From: Nitrospira sp. UBA2083
Lineage (GTDB): Bacteria; Nitrospirota; Nitrospiria; Nitrospirales; Nitrospiraceae
Assembly (NCBI GenBank): GCA_002331625.1
Contig: DCZN01000077.1
Location: forward strand, 81,348-106,320
Reading direction: 5' to 3'
DNA length: 24,973 bases
Position numbers and translations under genes: made by a program. Positions 1-7,920 of this stretch are shown in pieces (the stretch's first letter is position 1; every line of letters starts with the position of its first letter). The notes beneath the pieces were generated by a model. It was not told where the DNA came from. It worked only from the letters and a program-made list of their open reading frames with translations, and did no database searches.

Positions 1-1271
1 ATCACGAAGAGCCCCGGGATGGTACTCATGAGATTGTAGTCTACCCAGAGCCCCCCCATCGTGTAGTGAGGGGCAGGGTAAATCCGCATGGGCGCGTGAC
101 AGGCATCTTCCCCGGTAATCCGCTGATACATGTCGAAGAGGTTGCCGTAGCGTTCACGGACCACCTCTAACCCCTGTTGGTCGATCACATCGGCAAAATC
201 CAAATACACCCCGTGACCGCCAGGGCCGACGCCGCGGCCTTCATCGCACACGGCCTTCACCGCACGGGAGGCAATGTCGCGTGGCGCAAGATTACCGAAA
301 CGTGGATACCGACGCTCGAGAAAGTAGTCGCGTTCTGCAACGGGAATGTCGCCCGGAGACCGGTGATCTGCCGCTGTGTTCGGCACCCACAACCGCCCGT
401 CGTTGCGAAGCGATTCGGACATTAGAGTCAACTTGGCCTGATGGGCATCTCCCGGCGGGATCGCGGTGGGGTGGATCTGCGTAAAGCAAGGATTGGCGAA
501 TGCGGCACCCTGCTTCCACGCACGGTACGTGGCCGTCACATTGCTCCCGCTTGCATTGGTCGACAAATAATACACATTGCTGTAGCCGCCCGTCGCCAGC
601 ACCACGGCATGGGCCGTATGGATACTCACCCGTCCGGTGACGAGATCACGCACCACGATACCTCGAGCTTGTCCGTCGACCGTGACGAGATCGAGCATCT
701 CGCTCCGTGGGCACATCGTGACCTGTCCACGCTCAACCTGCCAGCAGAGCGCCGAATAAGCCCCTAAGAGAAGCTGTTGCCCAGTCTGACCACGACAATA
801 GAACGTACGAGAGACCTGAACACCCCCGAATGACCGGTTTGCCAACTGGCCACCGTACTCTCTGGCGAAAGGGATACCGAGCGCCACACATTGATCGATG
901 ATCTGCATGCTGACCTGGGCAAGCCGATAGACATTGGCTTCGCGGGAACGGAAATCTCCCCCCTTGATCGTATCGTAAAACAGCCTCCCGACGCTGTCTC
1001 CGTCGTCTTGGTAATTCTTCGCGGCATTGATGCCCCCTTGTGCCGCAATACTGTGGGCGCGGCGTGGACTATCCTGAAAACAGAAGCATTCCACCTGATA
1101 CCCGAGCTGCCCCAAAGTCGACGCGGCGCTGGCTCCTGCGAGGCCGGTCCCGACGACGATGACCTTGATGTTTCGCTTGTTGTTCGGACTGACCAATTTT
1201 TCGCTGAACCGTCGCCGGTCCCATTTGGTTTCCAGCGGACCGGGAGGAATTTTGGGATCGAGTGTCATCAT
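1..1271 (-). CDS. sdhA: Succinate dehydrogenase/fumarate reductase flavoprotein subunit, 3' end outside window
   Basis: This is the catalytic FAD subunit of respiratory complex II, which oxidises succinate to fumarate on the cytoplasmic membrane face. About 423 of a usual 600-650 residues are present; the frame is open to base 1. Visible are a dinucleotide-binding glycine motif GTGLAGA (residues 41-47) and HSIAAQGG (73-80), whose His is the covalent FAD attachment site of the family. Further on are the substrate-domain stretch [12 protein letters not shown] and a long GGHGVYLDF region. The two first codons are both ATG (1271 and 1268). The first overlaps the sdhC stop as ATGA, which implies translational coupling. 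The order sdhC-sdhA, with sdhB expected next off the window, is that of the Bacillus/Bacteroidota-like type with one cytochrome b subunit. Dehydrogenase versus fumarate reductase direction cannot be told from sequence. Confidence 0.95.
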   Translation of the reverse strand, partial: MMTLDPKIPPGPLETKWDRRRFSEKLVSPNNKRNIKVIVVGTGLAGASAASTLGQLGYQVECFCFQDSPRRAHSIAAQGGINAAKNYQDDGDSVGRLFYDTIKGGDFRSREANVYRLAQVSMQIIDQCVALGIPFAREYGGQLANRSFGGVQVSRTFYCRGQTGQQLLLGAYSALCWQVERGQVTMCPRSEMLDLVTVDGQARGIVVRDLVTGRVSIHTAHAVVLATGGYSNVYYLSTNASGSNVTATYRAWKQGAAFANPCFTQIHPTAIPPGDAHQAKLTLMSESLRNDGRLWVPNTAADHRSPGDIPVAERDYFLERRYPRFGNLAPRDIASRAVKAVCDEGRGVGPGGHGVYLDFADVIDQQGLEVVRERYGNLFDMYQRITGEDACHAPMRIYPAPHYTMGGLWVDYNLMSTIPGLFV

Positions 1272-1948
1272 CCCCGTACAATCCCCAAGAAGATGCCGAG
1301 GATGATGGCGACATTACCCAGCACAACCACCAGCGCAACCGCAGGACCGGCGGCTTTGAAGAAACGGCTGAAGGCGGCATATTCAAGCCCTAAGGTTTGA
1401 AAACTACTGGTGACAGCATGACTGAGATGCAAGCCTATCCCCAGCTGACCGACCAAATAGAGCGCCACGATGAAGGGGTTCTGAAAAGCATGGACGACCT
1501 TCCCATAGACATCACGATGTCCTTCCGCATCGAGGCGATCGGCTGAAGTAGGATCAATGACCCCGGCCGTCAGATGCAACAGGTGAAAGAGAATGAAGAG
1601 TACAAGCACGAGACCGGACACGGCCATGGTGCGGGACGCAAACGAGGCTTGGCGATACTCGTGAACCGCATAGGCGACCGGTCGAGCACGATGATTCCGC
1701 AAGCCCAACCGGATCGCCAGTCCGATGTGAAGCACTGCAAGGCTCAGCAGCCCGAGTCGGGCTGTCCAGAGGAGGATCGGCATGTCGCGGAGAAACGCGG
1801 CATAGCGATTGAGGGCGTGGGATCCTTCGAATACCTGAAGATTCCCCAACATATGGAAGACGACATAGGTGACGAGCCCTAGCCCAGTCAGGGCCATGAC
1901 CATTTTACTGCCGACTGAGGACTGGAAATGGTTCAACAGGCGTGTCAT
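1268..1948 (-). CDS. sdhC: Succinate dehydrogenase cytochrome b558-type membrane subunit
   Basis: This is a 226-aa membrane anchor of complex II that binds haem b and passes electrons to quinone. Five hydrophobic segments are visible, at about 13-34, 57-82, 104-129, 154-179 and 198-223. They carry histidines at 32, 74, 122/125 and 174/177, consistent with the four axial ligands of a di-haem b558 single-subunit anchor rather than the SdhC/SdhD pair of proteobacteria. It lies upstream of sdhA with a 4-base overlap. No Shine-Dalgarno sequence precedes the ATG. Instead a consensus -10 box sits 8 bases upstream, so the mRNA may be leaderless. Confidence 0.92.
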   Translation of the reverse strand: MTRLLNHFQSSVGSKMVMALTGLGLVTYVVFHMLGNLQVFEGSHALNRYAAFLRDMPILLWTARLGLLSLAVLHIGLAIRLGLRNHRARPVAYAVHEYRQASFASRTMAVSGLVLVLFILFHLLHLTAGVIDPTSADRLDAEGHRDVYGKVVHAFQNPFIVALYLVGQLGIGLHLSHAVTSSFQTLGLEYAAFSRFFKAAGPAVALVVVLGNVAIILGIFLGIVRG

Positions 1949-1956
1949 CCGCGATT

Positions 1957-1962
1957 ATTATA
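1957..1962 (-). promoter_or_regulatory. -10 element of the sdhC promoter, leaderless type
   Basis: A perfect TATAAT on the minus strand ends 8 bases before the sdhC ATG, placing transcription start at or within two bases of the start codon. A poor -35 candidate, CTGACT, lies at a 20-base spacing. There is no ribosome binding site in between. Confidence 0.55.
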
Positions 1963-2021
1963 CACCGCTTGAATGCACGAAGAGTCAGGAGGGCGTTGGG
2001 AGCCGACCGTGACGGATGAGG

Positions 2022-2043
2022 GACCCGCGGTATGGACCGGGTC
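2022..2043 (-). terminator. Hairpin after the diguanylate cyclase gene
   Basis: A perfect 6-bp stem (GACCCG/CGGGTC) with a 10-base loop lies 34 bases past the stop codon of the GGDEF gene and before the sdhC promoter. There is no T-run, so it is only a candidate terminator. Confidence 0.35.
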
Positions 2044-2076
2044 ACGCTTACCGATTGCTCATCGGCAACCGGAATA

Positions 2077-3324
2077 CTATCGAGCCCTCGGCAATTCTGG
2101 CCGTGGCGTCACTCGCCTGACTTGAAGCTCCAGATGCTCGGAAGGATGCACTCCTGGGACCAACACATCGAGTGCCACGACACAATTCCGGCCTCCTTCC
2201 TTCGCGGCATAGAGCGCCTTGTCTGCTTGATCGATCAACTCCAACGGTGTCCGTGCTCCGAACGTGATGGTCGACACTCCGATACTCACCGTCAGGACCA
2301 AGTTGGCTGCCATGCGCACTCTGGCTCCGGCCTCTTGTCCCACCCGAATCCGTAGCCGTTCCGCTAGGTCCGACGCTTCAGACAAGGTCGCACCTGGGAA
2401 CATCAAACAGAATTCTTCTCCTCCGTAGCGACCAACCATATCGGTTAATCGCAGCCCTGCGGACAGACTGTTGGCAACCGCTTGGATCGCTTGATCTCCC
2501 ACGGCGTGTCCGAACTGGTCATTCACTCGCTTAAAATTGTCGATGTCGACCATCAAACAGCAGAGCTCTCTCCGATATTCACGGCCCTCGGTAAACGCGA
2601 TCGCAAATTGTGCATAAAACGCACGGCGGTTCAGGCAGCCGGTAAGCGGATCACGAGAGGCGAGCCGTTCCAGCTCGCTGTTTTGCCGCACAATTTCTGC
2701 CTGCGCTGCTTCGAGATCCGCCACGGTTCGTCTCAGCGCGCTGTTGATTTCTGTGAGCTGTTGATTCGCGTGTTGAAGCTCCACCGTGCGTTCATCGACC
2801 ACGTGGTTCAACTCATCCAGTCGTCCCAGTGCTTTATTCGCCAAATCCCACTTCCGGCAGAGCGTAGTGGCCAGCTGCAACGCCTCGAAGCCGTTAAACG
2901 GCTTCTGGAGGATCAACAATTTGTCGGTTCTCCCGATACGGTCCCTGATTTCGTCCCACGGCTGATCGGAATAGGCAGCACAGATAACCACCTGCAGCCG
3001 GTCATCGGCCTTCCACAGCTGTTCGATGGTTTCCAACCCATCCCATCCGGGCGTCATGCGCATATCGACAAAGGCGACGGCATAGGGGCGGTCGTCTTTA
3101 TTGGCCGCCTGAGCCAGAGCGAGCGCTGTCGCCCCTTGATCCGCACAATCAACCACGAACGATTCGTGAAACTCAATCGGGCCGGAGTCCCCGAACAAAA
3201 CCTGACGCGCCTGGTCCAGACCATCTGGTTCGGGATTGAATTGTAGAATTTTTCGAAAATCGTCGTGGATCGACGCATTGTCGTCAACAATGAGAATTCG
3301 ACGATTGGAATCGTCCGTCGACAC
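2077..3324 (-). CDS. Response regulator with REC and GGDEF domains (diguanylate cyclase)
   Basis: Predicted to make c-di-GMP from two GTP under control of an N-terminal receiver domain. From the GTG at 3324 (415 aa) the order is receiver (residues 8-160, acceptor D87, K141), coiled coil (about 165-220) and GGDEF domain (about 222-388). The active-site motif is GGEEF at 301-305. An inhibitory-site RxxD (R292-D295) lies exactly five residues before it, so product feedback is expected. I chose the GTG because AAGGAG lies 11 bases upstream and the receiver then begins just like its paralogue in the kinase; an ATG at 3411 would add 29 unlike residues. The receiver has an insertion of about 30 residues before the acceptor, and its usual switch Thr/Ser is Ala116. 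It lies about 100 bases (18 from the ATG) downstream of the kinase gene and probably shares its mRNA. Confidence 0.9.
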   Translation of the reverse strand: MSTDDSNRRILIVDDNASIHDDFRKILQFNPEPDGLDQARQVLFGDSGPIEFHESFVVDCADQGATALALAQAANKDDRPYAVAFVDMRMTPGWDGLETIEQLWKADDRLQVVICAAYSDQPWDEIRDRIGRTDKLLILQKPFNGFEALQLATTLCRKWDLANKALGRLDELNHVVDERTVELQHANQQLTEINSALRRTVADLEAAQAEIVRQNSELERLASRDPLTGCLNRRAFYAQFAIAFTEGREYRRELCCLMVDIDNFKRVNDQFGHAVGDQAIQAVANSLSAGLRLTDMVGRYGGEEFCLMFPGATLSEASDLAERLRIRVGQEAGARVRMAANLVLTVSIGVSTITFGARTPLELIDQADKALYAAKEGGRNCVVALDVLVPGVHPSEHLELQVRRVTPRPELPRAR

Positions 3325-3429
3325 TAGTGAGAGCTCTCCTTGTCCCACAAGGCCATGCTCTATACCGCCTTGGCAAACATCCTGGATTATTGAGTTGGAT
3401 CGTGCACCCAAATATCTGATTGCAGCTTC

Positions 3430-5301
3430 CTAGGCTGCGCGCGATCCCACCGTGGGCAACCATTCACGGACGGTCTTTTGTATGTCTTTGAGCCCAACTG
3501 GCTTCGACAAAAATCCGTCCATCCCTCCCGCAAGACAGGATGCCTGAACACTACCCACCGCGTATCCCGACAGTGCAATAATGGGGACAGGCTTGCCGTC
3601 ACCTCTGGTAAAACCCCGTCGGCGAACTTCAGCGGTGGCGGTGAGTCCGTCCATTTCGGGCATCTCGCAGTCCATCAGAACGAGCTCGTATTGGGACCGC
3701 GCTAGCGCCTCGATCGCTTCTCTGCCCGTACTGACCACATCGGCGGATTCTCCGCAGAGATCCAGCATGCGCAGGAAGACCTCTTGGTTGGTCGCATTGT
3801 CTTCAGCCAAAAGAACGCGCGCGCGCGATCGCTGCTTGGGAGACGCAACGCTGGGATTCCTATTCATGAAGGGATCAGGTGTCGTGGAGGAAACCGACTG
3901 CTTGCTCTCCACTCCCATCGCCTCGCTTAGGCCCCCTTTTTCAAGCCGAACCGTAAACCAAAACGTGGAACCATTTCCTGGGATGCTGGTCAGGCCAATG
4001 TCTCCCCCCATCAATCGGACCAGTCGTTGAACGATCGCCAGCCCCAACCCTGTCCCTCCGAATCGCCTCGTCATCGATCCGTCGGCCTGGGCAAAGGGAT
4101 CAAAAATCTTCTGTTGCGCATCGAGAGAGATACCGATTCCCGTATCGCACACCGTGATTTTGAAGAGGGCGTCATCACGCCGGTCTTCAAGTCGTTCCAC
4201 GTGAATCAGGATGCTACCACGTTCCGTAAACTTCACCGCATTCCCCACCAAGTTCGTCAGAACTTGTCTGAATCGCACGCCATCTCCGCGCCAGACAGCG
4301 GGCAACTGAGGGTCGATTTGGCATTCCAAACTGAGCCCCTTTTGTCGCGCAGATTCAAGGAACAGACCGGCAACATCTCGCACGGTGGCCACCAGGTCGA
4401 ACCCCGTGATGTGGAGTTCCATCTTGTTCGCCTCGATCTTGGACAAATCGAGGATGTCGTTAATGACCTGAAGCAGCTGTTCGCCAGAACGTCGGACAGT
4501 TTGCACGAGATGACGCTGCTGGTCAGTCAAGGGGGTTGCGAGAAGCAGCTCGTTCATCCCGAGCATGCCGTTCATCGGCGTTCTAATCTCATGACTCATT
4601 TGGGCCAAGAACTGCGACTTGGCCTGGTTGGCATTGTCCGCGACCACCTTGGCCTCTTTCAGTGCCTCAACCATCCGCTGTAACTCGTCATGACGCTGCT
4701 GAAGTTCGGCGGTCCGCGCAGCCACCTGCTGTTCAAGACGCTGGTTGACAGCCTGGAGTTCTTGATTGCGAGCATTGACCTGTGAAACGAGGTCCTCAAT
4801 TTGCTGTCGAACATCACGCCCTAGTTCCCATTTCCTGGTAAGTGACGCAGCGATCTGTTGAACTTCAATGGAGTCAAACGGTTTTCGCAAGATGAGTAAT
4901 CGGTCGCTCATTCCCAGACGAGCAGCGATTTCCGCCCATGAATGGTCTGAATAGGCCGTACAGATGACGACTTGAAGCCGTCCGTCTGCTTGCCAAAGCC
5001 GCTCGACGGTTTCCAAGCCATCCCACCCGGGAGGCATCCGCATATCGACAAAGGCTACCGCATAGGGGCGTCCCTCCTGACGTGCCATTTGCGTAAGAGC
5101 TAACGCGGCGTGCCCTTGATCTGCATAATCCAGGTCAAACCGTTCCAGGGCCTGTACGAAAGTCTTTCCAAACAGTACGGCGCGCGCGCGCTGCAGACTT
5201 TCATGCCCTTCCTGAGGCTGGAGGATTCGACGAAAGTCTTCATGGATCGCGTGATTGTCATCGACCACCAAGATGCGAAGGTTCTTGCTTCCGTTGCTCA
5301 T
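3430..5301 (-). CDS. Hybrid sensor histidine kinase, REC-coiled coil-HisKA-HATPase-REC
   Basis: This 623-aa cytoplasmic kinase has no transmembrane segment. It starts with a receiver (8-160; D86, T115, K140). A coiled coil follows (about 165-225), then a HisKA domain with H237 in SHEIRTP. The ATPase has N-box N354, DTGIGI at 386-391 and GTGLGLA at 416-422. A second receiver (495-616) has D544 and K600. The first receiver carries a long insert and closely resembles that of the next gene's diguanylate cyclase, down to shared DNA such as the stretches near 3061 and 5041. Input therefore seems to arrive as phosphate on the N-terminal receiver from another kinase, with output to the second receiver and perhaps to the cyclase. 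These connections are inferred. Confidence 0.93.
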   Translation of the reverse strand: MSNGSKNLRILVVDDNHAIHEDFRRILQPQEGHESLQRARAVLFGKTFVQALERFDLDYADQGHAALALTQMARQEGRPYAVAFVDMRMPPGWDGLETVERLWQADGRLQVVICTAYSDHSWAEIAARLGMSDRLLILRKPFDSIEVQQIAASLTRKWELGRDVRQQIEDLVSQVNARNQELQAVNQRLEQQVAARTAELQQRHDELQRMVEALKEAKVVADNANQAKSQFLAQMSHEIRTPMNGMLGMNELLLATPLTDQQRHLVQTVRRSGEQLLQVINDILDLSKIEANKMELHITGFDLVATVRDVAGLFLESARQKGLSLECQIDPQLPAVWRGDGVRFRQVLTNLVGNAVKFTERGSILIHVERLEDRRDDALFKITVCDTGIGISLDAQQKIFDPFAQADGSMTRRFGGTGLGLAIVQRLVRLMGGDIGLTSIPGNGSTFWFTVRLEKGGLSEAMGVESKQSVSSTTPDPFMNRNPSVASPKQRSRARVLLAEDNATNQEVFLRMLDLCGESADVVSTGREAIEALARSQYELVLMDCEMPEMDGLTATAEVRRRGFTRGDGKPVPIIALSGYAVGSVQASCLAGGMDGFLSKPVGLKDIQKTVREWLPTVGSRAA

Positions 5302-5322
5302 CTCGACTCAGACCTATTCCTT

Positions 5323-5346
5323 ATCAAGGAAATTAGGTTCCTTGAT
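5323..5346 (-). repeat. 9-bp perfect inverted repeat in the kinase leader
   Basis: ATCAAGGAA and TTCCTTGAT are separated by 6 bases, 22 bases upstream of the kinase ATG. It could be an operator or an RNA hairpin that hides the AAGGA ribosome-binding sequence. Confidence 0.5.
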
Positions 5347-5953
5347 TCGACACTTGACATCTTCCCATGATGATCGAAATACGCAGAGTAAATTACGATT
5401 TGGATCCCACAAGCCTTACCCCGTTGGTGGTCCCCAAGGGATTGCAGCTCGTTGACACGCGCATGTCTTTCCCACGAGTCTCAGGTCTGCACACTCAACA
5501 CTATCCACAGAAGGGGTTAACCGTCAGTGGACGAGGGTCTTTCTCTGTGCATGACTTACCATTTTTACCCTCATTGGTAGGTTACACAGCTATCAGTAGA
5601 CGTCTGGAGTCCAGGACTCGTTAAAGGAGTGACGAAGAACAATACTTTCGAGACGAAGAAGAGCTCATCAGTTGGTCCTAAGCGGAGGCATGAGTTGTGA
5701 CACTCGCCTAGGGTGTCTCCGCATCAGAGATCATCCTCGCAGCCATGGCTAGATACATGTGGCCTCAAGGATGAAATCTCCCCTAAGTGTTCACTGGTTT
5801 CAGAGTTGTCTGAGGACATGACACCTGCTTGGGATGAAATTTGTTGGAAAAGCTCCTGTCCCTCCATCACATAATAACTTCTTGTCAACACTCGACGATT
5901 TGAGAAACACACAGTTGTGCTTTTTTAGATACAGTCTCAAACTTGATTCATAT

Positions 5954-5979
5954 GGTATTTTTTTAATTAAAATAATACC
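5954..5979. repeat. 26-bp near-perfect AT-rich palindrome upstream of lpxC
   Basis: The arms GGTATT/AATACC flank an A/T core centred on AATT. Twelve of thirteen base pairs match; only 5960/5973 (T:T) fails. It lies about 88 bases before the lpxC start and could be an operator or a nucleoid-protein site. Confidence 0.5.
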
Positions 5980-6019
5980 TTACGATTATTAGCCATGGGC
6001 ACATTAATTGCTTAAGCTT

Positions 6020-6048
6020 TTGATGGCGAATGGTGCCTTAGGAATGAT
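6020..6048 (+). promoter_or_regulatory. Possible lpxC promoter
   Basis: TTGATG and AATGAT are spaced by 17 bases, each matching the consensus at 4 of 6 positions. Transcription would start about 12 bases before the GTG, just leaving room for the GGGAGGG ribosome binding site. Confidence 0.3.
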
Positions 6049-6066
6049 TCTAACGAGGGAGGGCCT

Positions 6067-6996
6067 GTGCGGAATCAACAAACCTTAGCATCAACGGTCA
6101 CGTGTTCCGGTGTAGGACTCCATTCAGGACAACCGACGTCCATCACACTACGCCCTGCGCCTCCGGACACTGGAGTTGTGTTTGTCAATTGCAACTCCGA
6201 CGTTGGTGCCTGCCTTTCCGTCTCCATCGAGCATCGTGTCCCAACTGAGCTGTGCACGGCCATTATGGGCAATGGTTTTCAGGTTCAAACCATTGAGCAT
6301 TTGCTGGCAGCTCTCTCCGGTATGGGCATCGATAATGCCTTCGTCGATGTCACGGCCACTGAAGTTCCGGTCATGGATGGAAGCGCTGCTCCATTTGTTC
6401 GACTGATTCAGTCTGCGGGGGTAGTCGCCCAGGATCAGAAGCAGCCGTTCCTCAAGATCATGGCGCCCATCGAAATCATTGAAGGCTCAAAACGGGTGCG
6501 GATCGAACCGTCTTCTACTCCGCGAATCACCTACTCGATTCATTACCCACACCCCCTGATCAAGACACAAACCTACGCGTATGATTGCTCTGCCAGTGCT
6601 TTCGAGCACGAAATTGCCGAAGCCAGGACATTTGGATTTCTTCAAGAAGTTCAGGCGTTGTGGGCCCGGGGCCTTGGAAAGGGTGGAACACTGGACAATA
6701 CGGTTGTCCTATCGGGCGATGGCGTGATTAATCAATCGGGACTTCGCTTTGACGACGAATTTGTTCGTCATAAAATCCTTGATCTCATCGGGGATATTTC
6801 TCTCCTGGGTATGCCCTTTATCGGTCATATCGTTGCGGACCGGTCAGGCCACGCTCTCCACACTCGGCTGGTTCAACAGATCCTGACGCAGCCAGACAAG
6901 TGGGTACTTCTGAATGCAGATTCTCCGGCCGTGGCGACGCATACGGCTACATACGGCACTCGTCACCAGCCGGCCGTGGCACCTAAGGCTTCGTAG
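6067..6996 (+). CDS. lpxC: UDP-3-O-acyl-N-acetylglucosamine deacetylase
   Basis: This zinc hydrolase catalyses the first committed step of lipid A synthesis in the cytoplasm. The 309-aa product has the normal family length. The catalytic set is complete: E77-H78 in TIEHLLAAL, H235 and D239 in HKILDLIGD, and H262 in SGHALH, matching the zinc ligands and general base/acid of E. coli LpxC. The start is GTG at 6067, behind GGGAGG. The N-terminus RNQQTLASTVTCSGVGLHSG aligns with the family start, supporting this choice. The gene stands alone, without the fabZ, lpxA or ftsZ neighbours found in many genomes. It shows that the host makes an LPS outer membrane. Confidence 0.97.
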   Translation: MRNQQTLASTVTCSGVGLHSGQPTSITLRPAPPDTGVVFVNCNSDVGACLSVSIEHRVPTELCTAIMGNGFQVQTIEHLLAALSGMGIDNAFVDVTATEVPVMDGSAAPFVRLIQSAGVVAQDQKQPFLKIMAPIEIIEGSKRVRIEPSSTPRITYSIHYPHPLIKTQTYAYDCSASAFEHEIAEARTFGFLQEVQALWARGLGKGGTLDNTVVLSGDGVINQSGLRFDDEFVRHKILDLIGDISLLGMPFIGHIVADRSGHALHTRLVQQILTQPDKWVLLNADSPAVATHTATYGTRHQPAVAPKAS

Positions 6997-7081
6997 AAGC
7001 CTCGGCGGCGCTTGCCTCTCTGCAAATTGCTTTCTTTCTGGTAGACACTCTTCTAAATCGGGAACATCTCAGAGGATGGTA

Positions 7082-7111
7082 CGCCGAGGGTGAGTAACCT
7101 CACCCCCGGCG
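7082..7111. terminator. Hairpin between lpxC and the HARE gene
   Basis: A 7-bp stem GGGTGAG/CTCACCC with loop TAAC is extended by CGCCG/CGGCG across one A:C mismatch. It is placed between convergent genes and has no T-run on either strand, so it is probably a shared terminator. Confidence 0.5.
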
Positions 7112-7130
7112 CATCACATCATGGCAGGGC

Positions 7131-7217
7131 TTACTTCTTCTTCTTCTTCGCTGCTTTCTTCGTTGCCAAGAGTCTCACCCCCCTTCGCAGTGTCACGTTA
7201 GGCCCGTTCACCGACAA
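7131..7217 (-). pseudogene. In-frame lysine-rich tail beyond the HARE gene stop
   Basis: Directly after the TAG of the HARE-domain gene the same frame stays open for 28 codons to a TAA and ends in ATKKAAKKKKK. Such basic tails are common on bacterial DNA-binding proteins. It may be the severed C-terminus of that gene, reached only by amber readthrough, or chance. A purine-rich GGGGGGTG near 7173 followed by TTG could also start a 12-residue peptide, which I find less likely. Confidence 0.35.
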
Positions 7218-7733
7218 CTACACGGCTTGAATGAGCATATCGTCCAAGGCTTCGAATGTATTGGGACCGACTTTCCTGAAGCGTTTGTCACGCTTGAGCG
7301 ACGTGGCAATCGACGTCAACGGTGTTTTCCCTTTGATCTGCAGCCCACCTTCGATTAACCGCTGGACAAGCTCTTTTGCATGCATGGACCGGTTGGATTC
7401 CCGGAGTATTTCATAGGCCGCTTGCGGAACGCTTTTCCCAACGTACTTACTCCGCCCAAGAAGAATTTCCCGAGACTGATCGGTGACGTCCATGACCGGG
7501 ACCGGCCGAATTCCTTTGGCATCGTCCGCTGGAATGATTTGGTTGGAGAGACTGGCAAGTTTGGCCTTGTCGGCCTCGACACGATAGAGGGTTTCTGCAA
7601 GTTCCAGATATTTCTTGATGGTGGCAATTTCGTCATCAAGCCGACGACGCTTTTTCTCTAAGTCCTGATACCGGCTTTTATAGGCGTTGATCCGTTGTTC
7701 AAGACCAACGAGAATGTCTGTTAATTCCTCCAC
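7218..7733 (-). CDS. Coiled-coil protein with C-terminal HARE-HTH (winged-helix) domain
   Basis: The 171-aa protein starts with a charged coiled coil (about 8-65, many E/K/R) followed by a linker. A winged-helix region follows (about 100-163) with the pattern AAYEILRESNRSMHAKEL...F.KVGPNTFEAL. This pattern is typical of the HARE-HTH family found in RNA polymerase delta, ASXL and some restriction systems. It probably binds DNA or a partner as a dimer, so it may be a nucleoid or transcription factor; no enzyme motif is seen. The start is GTG at 7733, with AGGAG only 3 bases upstream. It has its own near-consensus promoter with palindromes across the -10, suggesting autoregulation. The same frame resumes after the TAG with a lysine tail. 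Confidence 0.75.
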   Translation of the reverse strand: MEELTDILVGLEQRINAYKSRYQDLEKKRRRLDDEIATIKKYLELAETLYRVEADKAKLASLSNQIIPADDAKGIRPVPVMDVTDQSREILLGRSKYVGKSVPQAAYEILRESNRSMHAKELVQRLIEGGLQIKGKTPLTSIATSLKRDKRFRKVGPNTFEALDDMLIQAV

Positions 7734-7744
7734 ATGCTCCTCAC

Positions 7745-7764
7745 ATAAAGCATGCTTGCTTTAT
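7745..7764 (-). promoter_or_regulatory. Palindromic operator candidate over the HARE gene promoter
   Basis: ATAAAGCA and TGCTTTAT form an 8-bp inverted repeat with a 4-base centre, covering the -10 box and the expected transcription start. Its core AGCATGCT (7749-7756) recurs as AGCATTGCT (7765-7773) on the other side of the -10. Confidence 0.5.
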
Positions 7765-7788
7765 AGCATTGCTTCTAATCTTTGTCAA
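7760..7788 (-). promoter_or_regulatory. Sigma-70-like promoter of the HARE gene
   Basis: A perfect TTGACA (7783-7788), a 17-base spacer and TATAAA (7760-7765) give the strongest sigma-70 promoter in the window. Transcription would start near 7753, about 20 bases before the GTG. Confidence 0.75.
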
Positions 7789-7920
7789 GACTCTTTATTG
7801 TATTAATGTATTCCATATGAATATGTTGTATTACACACATGTAATCCTTGTTTATGAGATGTAGCAAAGGCTTGTTCATGTGAAAGTCGCTACAAGCTGT
7901 TCGATTTTGAGACAGCGTGC

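Larger units (their letters stand above)
5302..6066. other. Intergenic region between the kinase (-) and lpxC (+)
   Basis: These 765 bases hold divergent control regions and no gene I can support. Short open frames on both strands lack ribosome binding sites and protein character. Landmarks are a 9-bp inverted repeat (5323-5346), a 13-base imperfect palindrome GAGTCCAGGACTC (5607-5619), an AT-rich block with a 26-bp near-palindrome (5954-5979) and a weak lpxC promoter. Two nested stems near 5682-5720 could mean a structured RNA, but the evidence is slight. Confidence 0.5.

Noticed and set aside
2482..3246. 254-codon open frame on the plus strand
   Set aside because: It lies entirely opposite the diguanylate cyclase gene, which has full catalytic motifs. 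It is an antisense shadow of GC-rich codon use.
4027..4683. 218-codon open frame on the plus strand
   Set aside because: Antisense to the HisKA/ATPase part of the hybrid kinase; no domain and no ribosome binding site.
5724..5912. 62-codon minus-strand frame in the lpxC upstream gap
   Set aside because: No ribosome binding site before any of its possible starts and no recognisable feature.
5909..5926. CACA-GT-TGTG followed by T6 as a terminator
   Set aside because: The stem has only 4 bp and a 2-base loop, too small to fold.
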